64,000 nucleotides of DNA from Betaproteobacteria bacterium (GTDB lineage: Bacteria; Pseudomonadota; Gammaproteobacteria; Burkholderiales; Burkholderiaceae_D). Below, in pieces: positions 1 to 8,585 of the stretch. Under the pieces are notes generated by a model, which searched no databases, had not been told where the DNA came from, and saw only the letters and a list, made by a program, of their open reading frames with translations. Each line of letters begins with the position of its first letter. Position 1 is the stretch's first letter. The translations under genes and the position numbers were made by a program. The stretch lies in assembly GCA_025362735.1 (NCBI GenBank), contig JANYFL010000046.1, positions 1 to 64,000 on the forward strand, written 5' to 3'.

Positions 1-51
1 GTCTTCACAGTCTGGTACGAACCGCAAAAAATGCACTTCCGACCACTCAAA

Positions 52-69
52 TAGTTGGTCGAACAACTA
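52..69. promoter_or_regulatory. Palindrome upstream of the parA-like gene
   Basis: TAGTTGGTCGAACAACTA reads almost the same on both strands, with six-base arms TAGTTG/CAACTA. It lies about 115 bp upstream of the parA-like start. ParA proteins with an N-terminal HTH often repress their own promoter, so this may be an operator. That role is inferred from position and symmetry only. Confidence 0.35.
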
Positions 70-182
70 AATACCCTGTTGCGCCCAGTAACCATGCGTA
101 TCTCCAACCATACTCCGGTTACGAAACGCCCTAATTACCAATTATTATATTGTGTGGGCTCTGAATCAAAAGGAGCCCGCAA

Positions 183-1253
183 ATGACAACCGATCTATTG
201 GGTATTGCAGAGATTGCTGAGATGGCTGGCGTGACGAAGCAAGCCGTCAGCAACTGGCGAGTCCGCTACGACAACTTCCCGCGTCCGATCCAAAATCTTC
301 AAAGCGGCCCTGTCTGGGATCGCGAAAAGGTCAGCGATTGGGTAAAGGGATTTAAGGGCGAGGAAACTCACGTCTTGAGTTTCATCAACCTCAAGGGTGG
401 CGTTGGTAAGACCACAACTGCGGTGGCCGTCGCCGAGATGTTGGCACAGGATGCAAGAAAGCATGTCCTCCTGATCGACCTTGATCCGCAAACCAATGCA
501 ACCGTCACCCTGATTTCCGAGGAAAAATGGGCAGAAATGGACCGCGAGGGACGGACCATTGCTCAGTTGTTTGAGGATCGGATAAATCCCCACATAGCAC
601 CCAAGTTCGATATCGAAACCGCAATTGCACGCCGTGTTTCGACGGTCAACGACGGAATTTCTCGCCTTGACTTGCTGCCCTCTAGCATCAGGCTCATCGA
701 CCTTCAAGATCGCATTCCAATGATTGCAATGGCTGGCAACTTCACAGCGAACCCATTGGAAATTCTGCGGGGTGCTTTGCAGCCCGTGATCGATCGGTAT
801 GACTACATCATCATCGATTGCCCACCAAGCCTCGGAACCGTGACCAAGAACGGGCTGCGGATATCGACCGGCTATGTGATTCCAACGATCCCGGACATCG
901 TCTCCACCTGGGGTATCTACCAAATTGTCGAAAATGTTGAGCGGTTCGCCCAGGACATCGGACGCGCAATTCCTGCGCTTGGAATTGTTGCGACGAAGGT
1001 GCAATCTAACAACCTCCATGACCGTGTAATCGCCGACTTGAAAGCTCGCCGACTCGGTCGTTTTGGTGAAGCTGGCGGCATGCCCCAACCGCCCCTTTTC
1101 GAAAATACGATTCCTCAGACAGTCGCAGTAGCACGCGGCGCGGATGTGGATGCCGACATTCGCACATTCAAGGGCAAGTACGGCACGGCGTACGACTCCC
1201 TCAATGGCCTAACCAACGAGATCAAACGACTATGCGAAAAGAAAAAGCTCTGA
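183..1253 (+). CDS. ParA-family ATPase with N-terminal HTH domain
   Basis: This 356-residue protein has two parts. Residues 1-58 look like a MerR/HTH-type DNA-binding domain (AEIAEMAGVTKQAVSNWR). From about residue 64 a deviant Walker A ParA/Soj ATPase follows: KGGVGKTTTA from residue 71, LIDLDPQTNAT as switch I, and YIIIDCPPSLG as Walker B. Such ATPases bind DNA non-specifically in an ATP-dependent way and move plasmids, chromosomes or mobile elements together with a ParB-like partner. The start is set by AAGGAG eight bases before the ATG. The gene overlaps the next one by 22 bp, so the two are probably translationally coupled. Its place next to a tRNA 3' end suggests it belongs to an integrated element rather than to the chromosomal parAB. 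The family call is firm; the partner and cargo are unknown. Confidence 0.9.
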   Translation: MTTDLLGIAEIAEMAGVTKQAVSNWRVRYDNFPRPIQNLQSGPVWDREKVSDWVKGFKGEETHVLSFINLKGGVGKTTTAVAVAEMLAQDARKHVLLIDLDPQTNATVTLISEEKWAEMDREGRTIAQLFEDRINPHIAPKFDIETAIARRVSTVNDGISRLDLLPSSIRLIDLQDRIPMIAMAGNFTANPLEILRGALQPVIDRYDYIIIDCPPSLGTVTKNGLRISTGYVIPTIPDIVSTWGIYQIVENVERFAQDIGRAIPALGIVATKVQSNNLHDRVIADLKARRLGRFGEAGGMPQPPLFENTIPQTVAVARGADVDADIRTFKGKYGTAYDSLNGLTNEIKRLCEKKKL

Positions 1254-1639
1254 TTACGTTGCTCCGGGGGTTGGTTGAACTGGTCGCAGAGGAGTCAGAT
1301 CGAAATCCGGAATTTGGTGCAAAGGTTGAGGGTCTACTGTTCGACATTCCAAACCAACGTGCCTCCAAAAAGAAAGCAGTTGCGCGCCAGTCAGAGAGCC
1401 CGGTACCGGATATCCATGCCGAGTGGAACAATCGCGGAGAAATGGAATTCCGATTGTGGCTGCGTGATCAGCCAATTCCAACGTTGCGAAACATCGTACG
1501 AAGTCAAGATTTTGACCCCACGCGCAGGACTATCAAGTGGAAAGAGGCGGAAAAGTTGGCTGAGTTCATTGCTGACGGATTGCGCGCTCGACTTGCACGC
1601 GGCTCTGCCTTCATTGGAACGGGCGGAGTGGAGTCGTAG
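1232..1639 (+). CDS. Small uncharacterised partner of the ParA-like ATPase
   Basis: This 135-residue protein starts inside the end of the parA-like gene, so the pair is likely co-translated. I cannot assign it to a named family. The N-terminal 30 residues are predicted helical (LLRGLVELVAEESDRNPEF), followed by a lysine-rich stretch (ASKKKAVAR) that could touch DNA. The C-terminal half has a tryptophan-rich block (EWNNRGEMEFRLWLRDQPIPT) ending in RLARGSAFIG. From its position it may fill the ParB role of DNA binding or stimulating the ATPase, but no HTH or ParB nuclease motif is visible. Confidence 0.7.
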   Translation: MRKEKALITLLRGLVELVAEESDRNPEFGAKVEGLLFDIPNQRASKKKAVARQSESPVPDIHAEWNNRGEMEFRLWLRDQPIPTLRNIVRSQDFDPTRRTIKWKEAEKLAEFIADGLRARLARGSAFIGTGGVES

Positions 1640-1715
1640 ATGCCGTAAGCGCAACGGAAGAGCAACCGCTTTAGCTCTTCATGCCCGGTACCAACTGTAA
1701 ATTGGGGAGACAACA

Positions 1716-2561
1716 ATGTTAAGTTTTTACGTCATCAATCTGCTAATTCCTGGGGATCCAGAGAAGCTGGATCTCAATCTTCCCTCGGGCACATGGACGC
1801 TAGAGCGTCACCCAGACTATGTCAAATTCAAGCAGGCGATAGCCAATGGGCAATGCGCGGAAACCTACTTTCTCGAGCACCAGGGCACGATGGCCTCGGG
1901 TGCGCACACAGTTGATCAAGCCTTCGACGAAGTCACGCCTGTGCTGCTTGCTGCCTCTTATCTGACGGGGCAGAGCGTCACGATCAAAAGATCTACGCCA
2001 CAAAGTGAGATCAGCATCGTGCAGCCATCTGAACATTGGCCGCGAGAACGCTCGATGGACACAATGTCAGCAGTGGTTCGGTCAGATTCTGAATTTCGCG
2101 ACCAAGTTGAGCGATTCGTTCTGTCTTGGTCCCAGGCGGGTCAGTTCGAGAAAGCTAGGCTGCTTGTCCATCACTGGCTGGACGGGCTCGCCTGCTGGTC
2201 GATGGAGGATCTGTACCTGAGTGCAACAACATTGTTGCAAGTGATCGTTGCGACCGAGGCTGCGCGACAAGGCAAGAAAGATATGCCGTACTACCAGGGT
2301 GTAATGGATGCGGCAAGCAACATGCATATACGCACTCTGTCAGACGACTTCAAGAATATGCGCAATGAACTAATTCATGACGGCCAACTTGTAGGTAAGA
2401 GGTTTTCAGGCCCCGATAAGGCTGCCTGCTCCGTTGTGGTGGCAGATGTACTGAATTGGTTCGACGAATACTTGCATGCCGCGCTTGTCCTTGGTTCACC
2501 CAAGCGCACCCGCTTCTCCAAGACGGACTTCATTGGCCTCAACGCCTATTCGCTGAACTAG
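1716..2561 (+). CDS. Unknown protein with a C-terminal HEPN-like motif
   Basis: The protein has 281 residues and no signal peptide. The N-terminal half (about 1-125) resembles nothing I know. The C-terminal half is mostly helical and contains MRNELIHDG with R216 and H221, which matches the R-x4-6-H signature of HEPN ribonuclease domains. The surrounding pattern (long helix, RN-x3-H-x-G, then a terminal helix) resembles ApeA/RiboL-type HEPN proteins of defence systems. It lies 77 bp after the parA partner, on the same strand, behind a ggggaga ribosome-binding site. The HEPN call rests on one motif and helix pattern, so an RNase or abortive-infection role is inference. Confidence 0.6.
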   Translation: MLSFYVINLLIPGDPEKLDLNLPSGTWTLERHPDYVKFKQAIANGQCAETYFLEHQGTMASGAHTVDQAFDEVTPVLLAASYLTGQSVTIKRSTPQSEISIVQPSEHWPRERSMDTMSAVVRSDSEFRDQVERFVLSWSQAGQFEKARLLVHHWLDGLACWSMEDLYLSATTLLQVIVATEAARQGKKDMPYYQGVMDAASNMHIRTLSDDFKNMRNELIHDGQLVGKRFSGPDKAACSVVVADVLNWFDEYLHAALVLGSPKRTRFSKTDFIGLNAYSLN

Positions 2562-2827
2562 GTTGAAGACGGTGCGAGGCGCATTTCTGACCTTTGATTT
2601 TGGTTCCCAATCTCCCTGTAAAACCGCCCTACAAGGCGCTAGCGTGGATCCTTGACAGGGAAAGGTTTCTGCGTGTGCCAGTATCAACATGGTTCTGCCC
2701 CGTTTTTTGAGAACAGAGAATGTGAAGGAATCGAAATAGCGGGAGTCGGCCAGAAATGGTGACGGCGTTGTAGACTACCCAGCGCACGCAAATCGGGCTC
2801 GCACCCCGCGTGGCGTGGGAGGAGTCC
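2562..2827. other. Intergenic junction between the accessory segment and tRNA-Ala
   Basis: No credible coding sequence is visible here. This stretch separates the HEPN-like gene from the terminator of the tRNA-Ala gene. If the left segment is an integrated element, its attachment site should lie here or in the tRNA 3' end, but the other end of the element is outside the window, so no att repeat can be shown. Confidence 0.3.
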
Positions 2828-2860
2828 AAAAAAGGAAAGGGCAACTGATAATGGTTGCCC
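2828..2860 (-). terminator. Rho-independent terminator of tRNA-Ala
   Basis: On the minus strand, GGGCAAC and GTTGCCC form a seven-base stem with an eight-base loop, followed by a T-rich tract. It lies eight bases past the tRNA 3' end and fits as its terminator. Confidence 0.75.
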
Positions 2861-2868
2861 TTGAATAG

Positions 2869-2944
<76 letters not shown>

Positions 2945-3095
2945 GTGACGCAAATTCTAGCTCTAGCCGACACCAATGCCTAGCCTGACAAGTAGGCCTG
3001 AATAATTACTGATTTTGATATTCAGTCTATAGGCCTTAAACTCGCGCCCACAGTTTTCAGCCCACTTTTACCTTCTCCGCTTACAGGTCACGCAC

Positions 3096-3896
3096 ATGGA
3101 TATCAGTCCACCATTCGGTTATCGCTCGGTCGTTACATTGTTGCGCGAACAGCGGGTTCGCTTGCCTGCCCAGGGTGACCTGCCTGCTTTCGCACTGAAC
3201 TCCAATTCGCTGCCTCTGACTTATTCTGAAATTTCTCCGGCAGGACGTGACTATCCGGTGATCTTTGTGCAGTTGCCCAACGGCGATTTCACGATCGTGG
3301 GTGTGCTGGGCGTGGACAGGGAAGAGAATCTTTTTATCAATAACAATACCTGGGAGTCGGGTACGTATGTGCCCGCCTATATCCGTCGTTACCCATTTTG
3401 CATGACGCGTGTGATCAACAGCGACGACAATAAAGTGGATCCCGAACGGCTGGTCTGTGTGGAATCGGATTTTGTAAGTGAGGACGGCGTTGTTCTGGTC
3501 GATGCAGACGGTAAAGGGACCGAACAATGGGAAACCATTTTCCTGTTTATTCAGGAATTTGAAAGTGATCTGGAGCGTACGCAGGAGTTCTGCTCCATTT
3601 TGGCCAAGTACAAATTACTGCAGCCTTTCGCTATGCAAGCCGATCTGACGCATGGTGGCCGCGTTAATCTGGATGGCATGTTCTGCGTCAATGAATCTCT
3701 GCTGGAGAATCTGACCTCGAACGAGATTCGCACCTTGATTCGCAAAGGGGCAATGCGCGGGATATATCAGCACCTGGGCTCTTTGGCGCGCTTTAATTTA
3801 ATACTGGAGCGCAAGGCGCAAAGGAATGCGGCCCTTGGGCTTCCCGCCACACCCTTGCCGACCACAGCCGTGGCGGCAAACGAACCAGTGGCCTGA
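3096..3896 (+). CDS. SapC family protein
   Basis: The 266-residue product matches the SapC family, named after a Campylobacter surface-layer secretion gene. Visible hallmarks are the N-terminal YRSVVTLLREQRVRL block, SPAGRDYPVIF with the family's Y/F-rich strand, the RRYPFCMT segment, and a C-terminal LARFNLILER helix. No signal peptide is seen. In proteobacteria these genes often accompany TonB receptors and tryptophan halogenase-like genes, but the actual function is not established. It is monocistronic here, facing the convergent DUF3501 gene. Confidence 0.85.
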   Translation: MDISPPFGYRSVVTLLREQRVRLPAQGDLPAFALNSNSLPLTYSEISPAGRDYPVIFVQLPNGDFTIVGVLGVDREENLFINNNTWESGTYVPAYIRRYPFCMTRVINSDDNKVDPERLVCVESDFVSEDGVVLVDADGKGTEQWETIFLFIQEFESDLERTQEFCSILAKYKLLQPFAMQADLTHGGRVNLDGMFCVNESLLENLTSNEIRTLIRKGAMRGIYQHLGSLARFNLILERKAQRNAALGLPATPLPTTAVAANEPVA

Positions 3897-3918
3897 GGTC
3901 AGGCGCACTGGTCTTGCA

Positions 3919-4500
3919 TCAAGACAAATCTTGCAATAAGGCCGCCAGGGTTTCTGGGGGCAATTCTTCCAGATGAGCCGGATAGTTGGGGTGATCACAC
4001 CCCAGCATCATCTGCGCCCCGCCCTTTAATGCGGCTTTCATTGGCGCGGTCAATTCAAAGCGGACAAAGTGAACGGCTGAGGTTTTTTCGTCGTTCTCCC
4101 GATCCAGGTCTTCATCGGCAATGGCATAAACCCGTGGCTGGCCTTCAACCTGAATGAACATGCGATCTTCAATATCGATCAGCTTGCCCAAAGCCGCTCT
4201 GCGCTCGACCTCGTTGTCGTATTCAATCAGCAGGGTTGCCTTGAAATTGGAACCCTCCGGCAATAGCGGCAGATAGGCCTCCAACTCGCCCTGAATACCT
4301 TCCTCATCAAAGATTTTTTCCGCGCGCAGCATTTCCTGCACTTGATAGCGAAGCGTCTTTTCATCTTCGAACAGTAAGGTGACGTGATTGCCTAAGTGCA
4401 CCTTGCGGCGCTTTTTGTGTTCAATGATGTCGGCACGAATGGTGTTGCGCGCCTTGGTATAGGCTTCGAGCGTCAATAGAGATTCACGAGTTAACTTCAT
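3919..4500 (-). CDS. DUF3501 family protein
   Basis: This 193-residue soluble protein belongs to DUF3501, a family of unknown function almost always found beside a CCG-type Fe-S oxidoreductase and a rubrerythrin, as here. I chose the ATG at 4500 because GAGG sits just before it; an upstream in-frame ATG at 4527 would overlap the oxidoreductase gene. Family features seen are TRESLLTLEAYTKAR at the start, the basic HKKRRKVHLGNH segment, FEDEKTLRYQVQEMLRAE, and a C-terminal GCDHPNY motif near LPPETL. It lies 16 bp behind the oxidoreductase gene, so it is likely in the same operon and may act in the same peroxide or redox pathway. Confidence 0.85.
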   Translation of the reverse strand: MKLTRESLLTLEAYTKARNTIRADIIEHKKRRKVHLGNHVTLLFEDEKTLRYQVQEMLRAEKIFDEEGIQGELEAYLPLLPEGSNFKATLLIEYDNEVERRAALGKLIDIEDRMFIQVEGQPRVYAIADEDLDRENDEKTSAVHFVRFELTAPMKAALKGGAQMMLGCDHPNYPAHLEELPPETLAALLQDLS

Positions 4501-4516
4501 TTTCACTTCCTCAAAC

Positions 4517-5866
4517 TTAAATTCCATAAGCCCGTCGCAACAGCGACAACGGGTGCGCCATTTGGGTTTGCTTCAAACCCGCTTCAGCGATGCCTTGTTC
4601 AATGTGGTGTCCCGCCAACTGGCAGTCCGATGAAATGTAATCGGGGGCTTGGTCGTTGACGCCATTCGCCATGGCTTTGAAAACGGGTTTGCCGATTTTC
4701 ATTGCAGTCGCGTGGAATTCTTTTTTAACTCCGAATGTTCCGGCATGACCAGAACAGCGCTCAACGATATTGAGGGTCGTATCCGGCACCAGCTTTAACG
4801 TTTCCGCCGTCTTTCGCCCCACATTCTGCACACGCGAGTGGCAGGGGATGTGATACGAAACATTTCCCAGCGACTGCTTGAAATCAGTCTTCAGTAGACC
4901 ATCACGATTGCGGGAGATGAAATACTCGAACGGGTCCCACATGGCTTCCTTGACGAGCTGGGTATCGGCATCATCGGGAAACATCAAGGGTAGCTCCTGC
5001 TTGTACATCAGCGTGCAGCTTGGAATTGCCGTCAAAATTGCATAGCCCTCTTTGGCCAGCCTGGCGAGTTGAGGGATGTTGATTTCCTTCTTTTCCGCTA
5101 CGCCTTTCAAATCGCCCTGCTCCAGCTTGGGCATGCCGCAACAAACTTCCTTGTTGATCAACACATAGGGAATATCGTTGTGATTCAGGATCGCGAGCAG
5201 ATCATGTCCGATGCCGGGTTCGTTGTAGTTGACGTAACAGGTCGAATAGACCGCGACTTTACCGGGCGTCTTTTCGCCGTCGACAACCGTTTGAGCCTCT
5301 GCTTTAGCTGCGCCACTGCGGAATTTCTTGCTAGCGAACGGAGGCAGCCATGCGGTCTTGTCAACGCCAAGCGTCACCTCCAATGCACTGCGGGCAATGG
5401 AAGTTTTGTTCACGGCATTGACCGTCTGGCTGACGATCGGAATACCGGCGAAATGACCCAGCATGTCCGTGTTCGATAACAGCTTGTCCCTTAGTCCAAC
5501 CTCCCCTTTATTGAATTTCACCGCCTTGGCACGCAACATCAAATGCGGGAAATCGACATTCCAGGGATGCGGCGGCACATACGGACATTTGGTCATGTAG
5601 CAGACGTCGCACAGATAACATTGGTCGACGACCTTCATGTAATCCGACTTCGGAATGCCATGGACTTCGCCATCTTCGGTTTCATCGACCAGATCGAACA
5701 GGGATGGAAACGCACCACAGAGCGATACGCAGCGGCGACAGCCATGACAAATGTCGAAGACCCGCTCGAGTTCCTTGTTGAGTGAATCTTCGTTGTAGAA
5801 ATCTTCAGACAGCCAGTCCAGTGGATGCCGGGTTGGTGCTTCGAGATTACCTTCGCGATTGGACAT
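4517..5866 (-). CDS. CCG-domain Fe-S oxidoreductase (heterodisulfide reductase-like)
   Basis: The protein has 449 residues. Near residues 40-95 are two 4Fe-4S ferredoxin-type motifs, CHGCRRCVSLC and CYLCDVCYMTKCP. Two cysteine-rich CCG-like domains follow (CCGMPKLEQGDLKG; CSGHAGTFGV and SDCQLAGHHI), as in the GlpC/HdrD family that passes electrons between quinones, thiols or partner proteins. Adjacent DUF3501 and rubrerythrin genes form a recurrent cluster, so it may deliver electrons for peroxide reduction. That role is inferred from neighbourhood. The start has no competing upstream ATG. Confidence 0.87.
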   Translation of the reverse strand: MSNREGNLEAPTRHPLDWLSEDFYNEDSLNKELERVFDICHGCRRCVSLCGAFPSLFDLVDETEDGEVHGIPKSDYMKVVDQCYLCDVCYMTKCPYVPPHPWNVDFPHLMLRAKAVKFNKGEVGLRDKLLSNTDMLGHFAGIPIVSQTVNAVNKTSIARSALEVTLGVDKTAWLPPFASKKFRSGAAKAEAQTVVDGEKTPGKVAVYSTCYVNYNEPGIGHDLLAILNHNDIPYVLINKEVCCGMPKLEQGDLKGVAEKKEINIPQLARLAKEGYAILTAIPSCTLMYKQELPLMFPDDADTQLVKEAMWDPFEYFISRNRDGLLKTDFKQSLGNVSYHIPCHSRVQNVGRKTAETLKLVPDTTLNIVERCSGHAGTFGVKKEFHATAMKIGKPVFKAMANGVNDQAPDYISSDCQLAGHHIEQGIAEAGLKQTQMAHPLSLLRRAYGI

Positions 5867-5903
5867 GATCGGTCTCGTATTGGGGTCGCAATTTCATGGG
5901 GGT

Positions 5904-5942
5904 AAAACAAAAACGAGACGGCATGAAAACTGCCGTCTCGTT
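5904..5942 (-). terminator. Terminator downstream of rubrerythrin
   Basis: AACGAGACGGCA and TGCCGTCTCGTT form a perfect 12-bp stem with a short loop. On the minus strand a T-rich run follows. It sits between rubrerythrin and the Fe-S oxidoreductase gene, so the rubrerythrin transcript can end before the next genes. Confidence 0.8.
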
Positions 5943-5985
5943 CAGGTCACATCAACAGTACAGCTGACGCAACATACGGTGGTGA

Positions 5986-6408
5986 TTAATCAACCAGCGC
6001 ATCCAGAGCCTTCTGATAACGATTGGCGTGGCTGCGTTCAGCCTTGGCCAGTGTTTCAAACCAGTCGGCGATTTCATCAAACCCTTCAGTGCGAGCGGCT
6101 TTGGCCATGCCGGGATACATATCGGTGTATTCATGCGTTTCACCGGCGACGGCGGCTTGCAGATTCAAACGGCTGGAACCAATCGGCAGACCGGTCGCAG
6201 GATCGCCCACGGTTTCCAGATATTCCAGATGGCCGTGCGCATGGCCGGTTTCGCCTTCAGCAGTCGAGCGGAACAGCGCAGCCACGTCGTTTTGGCCTTC
6301 GATGTCAGCCTTGTTTGCGAAATAAAGGTAGCGGCGATTGGCCTGCGATTCGCCAGCAAATGCATCTTTCAGATTTTGTTCCGTCTTGGAACCTTTGAGT
6401 TGTGCCAT
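5986..6408 (-). CDS. Rubrerythrin-family di-iron protein lacking rubredoxin domain
   Basis: This 140-residue ferritin-like four-helix protein carries the rubrerythrin pattern: [54 protein letters not shown] and [16 protein letters not shown]. These supply the Glu/His ligands of a di-iron site that reduces hydrogen peroxide. The C-terminal CxxC rubredoxin domain of classic rubrerythrin is absent, as in sulerythrin-type proteins, so an external electron donor is needed. The downstream Fe-S oxidoreductase is a candidate donor. An AGGAGAAG site precedes the ATG. Confidence 0.9.
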   Translation of the reverse strand: MAQLKGSKTEQNLKDAFAGESQANRRYLYFANKADIEGQNDVAALFRSTAEGETGHAHGHLEYLETVGDPATGLPIGSSRLNLQAAVAGETHEYTDMYPGMAKAARTEGFDEIADWFETLAKAERSHANRYQKALDALVD

Positions 6409-6556
6409 GGTACTTCTCCTGGTGGTTAAAAAAATCAGTCAGCCTATGAAGCTAGCAGACTTGGGCGTATTGTCCTGCAAAAATCTATCGTTGCCGATTA
6501 CAAATTTCAATATGACTCATTAATTTTATCTGGCTTGAGGGATTCTGAAGGTTCGG

Positions 6557-7045
6557 TCAGGAGCTGGTCTGCACCAGCAAAGCCACCGCCTCCGCGGCTA
6601 TCCCCTCGCCACGCCCTGTAAAACCCAAATGTTCAGTCGTTTTAGCCTTGATATTGACCTGATCGGGCTGGACGTTCAGGTCTGAAGCAATATAGTGAAC
6701 CATGTTCGGAATATGCGGCGCCATTTTGGGAGCCTGGGCAATAATGGTCGCATCCACATTGCCAATCGAGAATCCGACCGCCTTGACTTTCTTTGCCGCA
6801 GACCGCAACAGCACACGCGAATCGGCACCCGCATAGAGCGGATCGGTATCCGGGAAATGGCGACCGATATCACCCAAACCCGCGGCACCCAGCAAGGCAT
6901 CGGTAATGGCGTGCAGCAAAACATCTGCATCCGAGTGCCCTAACAGACCCTTGTCATAGGGAATGGTTACGCCGCCGATGATGAGTGGACGCCCTTCCAC
7001 CAAGGCGTGAACATCGAAACCTTGTCCGATCCGAAAGGGAATCAT
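6557..7045 (-). CDS. ispF: 2-C-methyl-D-erythritol 2,4-cyclodiphosphate synthase
   Basis: The 162-residue enzyme converts CDP-methylerythritol 2-phosphate to the cyclic diphosphate in the MEP isoprenoid pathway. Seen in sequence: [11 protein letters not shown] with the Asp and His zinc ligands, [14 protein letters not shown] with the third ligand, [12 protein letters not shown], and [15 protein letters not shown] at the C-terminus. The start at 7045 is chosen because its ATGA overlaps the ispD stop by four bases, a typical coupling. It is the last gene of pgsA-ispD-ispF. Confidence 0.96.
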   Translation of the reverse strand: MIPFRIGQGFDVHALVEGRPLIIGGVTIPYDKGLLGHSDADVLLHAITDALLGAAGLGDIGRHFPDTDPLYAGADSRVLLRSAAKKVKAVGFSIGNVDATIIAQAPKMAPHIPNMVHYIASDLNVQPDQVNIKAKTTEHLGFTGRGEGIAAEAVALLVQTSS

Positions 7046-7752
7046 GACGTCTGATCTTTCATTGTCTGAGTATGGCCGAGTAAGCACTCGGCCAGTTCCA
7101 GGTCGTCGGCCTGGGTCACCTTGAAATTGCGGGCACTGCCGATCACCAATTTGGGCTTAAATCCATAAGCCTCTATTGCACTGGCTTCATCGGTAATCGT
7201 TTGACCGCGTGCTCCGGCCTGCTGTAAGGCTTTGAACAGCAAACCATAGCGAAACATCTGCGGCGTCTGGGCCTGCCACAAATGATCCCGCGATACGGTT
7301 TGCGAGGCATGTCCGTCAGACTCCTGCTTGAGCGTGTCGGCCACCGGCATTGCGAGCAGTCCACCCACTGAATCCTTGCTCAAACTTTCAATTAGCTGAT
7401 CGATCAGCCCTACGGTTAAGCCCGGGCGTGCTGCATCGTGAACCAAAATCCAGTCGTCCTCATCAGCCTCGATTGCACGCAGCCCATTCAGTACTGAAGC
7501 GTAACGAGTTTCGCCACCCACTTTGAGCGCATGGGCATAGTGGTTCAGTTTGAGTTGATCGAATTCGGTGTCATCTGCGGCGACCACCACGTAGCTTGCG
7601 GTAATCACTTTACAGGCCGCAAAGGCCTCCAAGGCATACTGGATCATTGGTTTACCCGCCACACGGCGATACTGCTTCGGCAGCTGGTCTCCTAGAACAG
7701 AAGCAATGCGTGAACCGGACCCGGCAGCAGGAATCAATGCAAAAAATGCCAT
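7042..7752 (-). CDS. ispD: 2-C-methyl-D-erythritol 4-phosphate cytidylyltransferase
   Basis: The 236-residue nucleotidyltransferase transfers CMP from CTP to methylerythritol phosphate. The signature [24 protein letters not shown] holds the CTP-binding loop with its conserved Arg and Lys. VHDAARP, QAPQTPQMF-like [12 protein letters not shown], and [12 protein letters not shown] are also present. It starts right after the pgsA stop codon and overlaps ispF by four bases, so the three genes form one unit. Confidence 0.96.
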   Translation of the reverse strand: MAFFALIPAAGSGSRIASVLGDQLPKQYRRVAGKPMIQYALEAFAACKVITASYVVVAADDTEFDQLKLNHYAHALKVGGETRYASVLNGLRAIEADEDDWILVHDAARPGLTVGLIDQLIESLSKDSVGGLLAMPVADTLKQESDGHASQTVSRDHLWQAQTPQMFRYGLLFKALQQAGARGQTITDEASAIEAYGFKPKLVIGSARNFKVTQADDLELAECLLGHTQTMKDQTS

Positions 7753-8367
7753 CTACTTTTCCACGGCCACCGCTGGCCGCTTTTTGCGCTCGCGTTTGCG
7801 GGTGCGAACCAAAATCTGCGGATAGGCTTTACGCATGTAATAAAGCATTGACCATACGGTCATGACTGCTGCCAAATAAATCAGCCAGGTACCCAATACG
7901 CGCGCGTTCAACGGGCCGATTTGATCATCAAAGAGCAACAGCGGAATCGCCACCATCTGAGCGACCGTCTTTAATTTTCCGAGCTGATGAACAGCAACAC
8001 TGCGGGATGCGCCGATTTGTGCCATCCACTCGCGCAGCGCAGAAATCGTGATTTCGCGGCCAATAATGACCAGCGCAATCAGGGTATTGACTCGCCCATA
8101 TTCGAGTAACACCAGCAAGGCGGCAGTGACCATCAGCTTATCGGCTACCGGATCGAGAAAAGCCCCAAAGCTGGAAGTTTGTTGCCAGCGTCGCGCCAGC
8201 CAGCCATCCAGCCAGTCAGTCAAGGCGGCTGCGATGAAAAAGATGGTGGCAATCAGATTTTTCTCGAAAGGGTTCAGCCAGGAACCCGGCAAGTAAAACA
8301 CTCCAACCACCAAGGGTATCGCGACGATACGCAACCAAGTGAGCAAAATGGGCAGATTGAAAGGCAT
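7753..8367 (-). CDS. pgsA: CDP-diacylglycerol-glycerol-3-phosphate 3-phosphatidyltransferase
   Basis: The 204-residue membrane enzyme makes phosphatidylglycerol phosphate at the inner membrane. The CDP-alcohol phosphatidyltransferase motif D-x2-D-G-x2-A-R-x8-G-x3-D-x3-D is intact (DWLDGWLARR ... GAFLDPVADK). Hydrophobic helices surround it, and the C-terminus is very basic (RTRKRERKKR). The first residues MPFNLPILLTWLRI match the family start. It leads the pgsA-ispD-ispF unit with no gap to ispD. Confidence 0.94.
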   Translation of the reverse strand: MPFNLPILLTWLRIVAIPLVVGVFYLPGSWLNPFEKNLIATIFFIAAALTDWLDGWLARRWQQTSSFGAFLDPVADKLMVTAALLVLLEYGRVNTLIALVIIGREITISALREWMAQIGASRSVAVHQLGKLKTVAQMVAIPLLLFDDQIGPLNARVLGTWLIYLAAVMTVWSMLYYMRKAYPQILVRTRKRERKKRPAVAVEK

Positions 8368-8585
8368 CCCAGTGTGGTTTATGTTTTTGTGAGTTCAAAT
8401 TATAGCGCCTGCACCTGCAGAAACCGCATAACCCTAGGCCACATTGTCCAATGACCTAGTACATTATCCGAGGATTACAGCTTGATCTTAGGAGGGCTCT
8501 ATGCAAACCTCCGCCTGACTTGCTTTGAATCAACGATCCAGAATCTTCCGTGTCCAACCATTTCCAGACTCCGCAGGAGTAACGA

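Noticed and set aside
195..1088. 297-codon frame antisense to the parA-like gene
   Set aside because: The plus-strand ATPase motifs explain the region fully.
1..2561. Prophage
   Set aside because: No integrase, capsid, tail or lysis gene in the visible part.
5859..6429. Plus-strand frames across rubrerythrin
   Set aside because: Shadows of the conserved minus-strand gene and its terminator.
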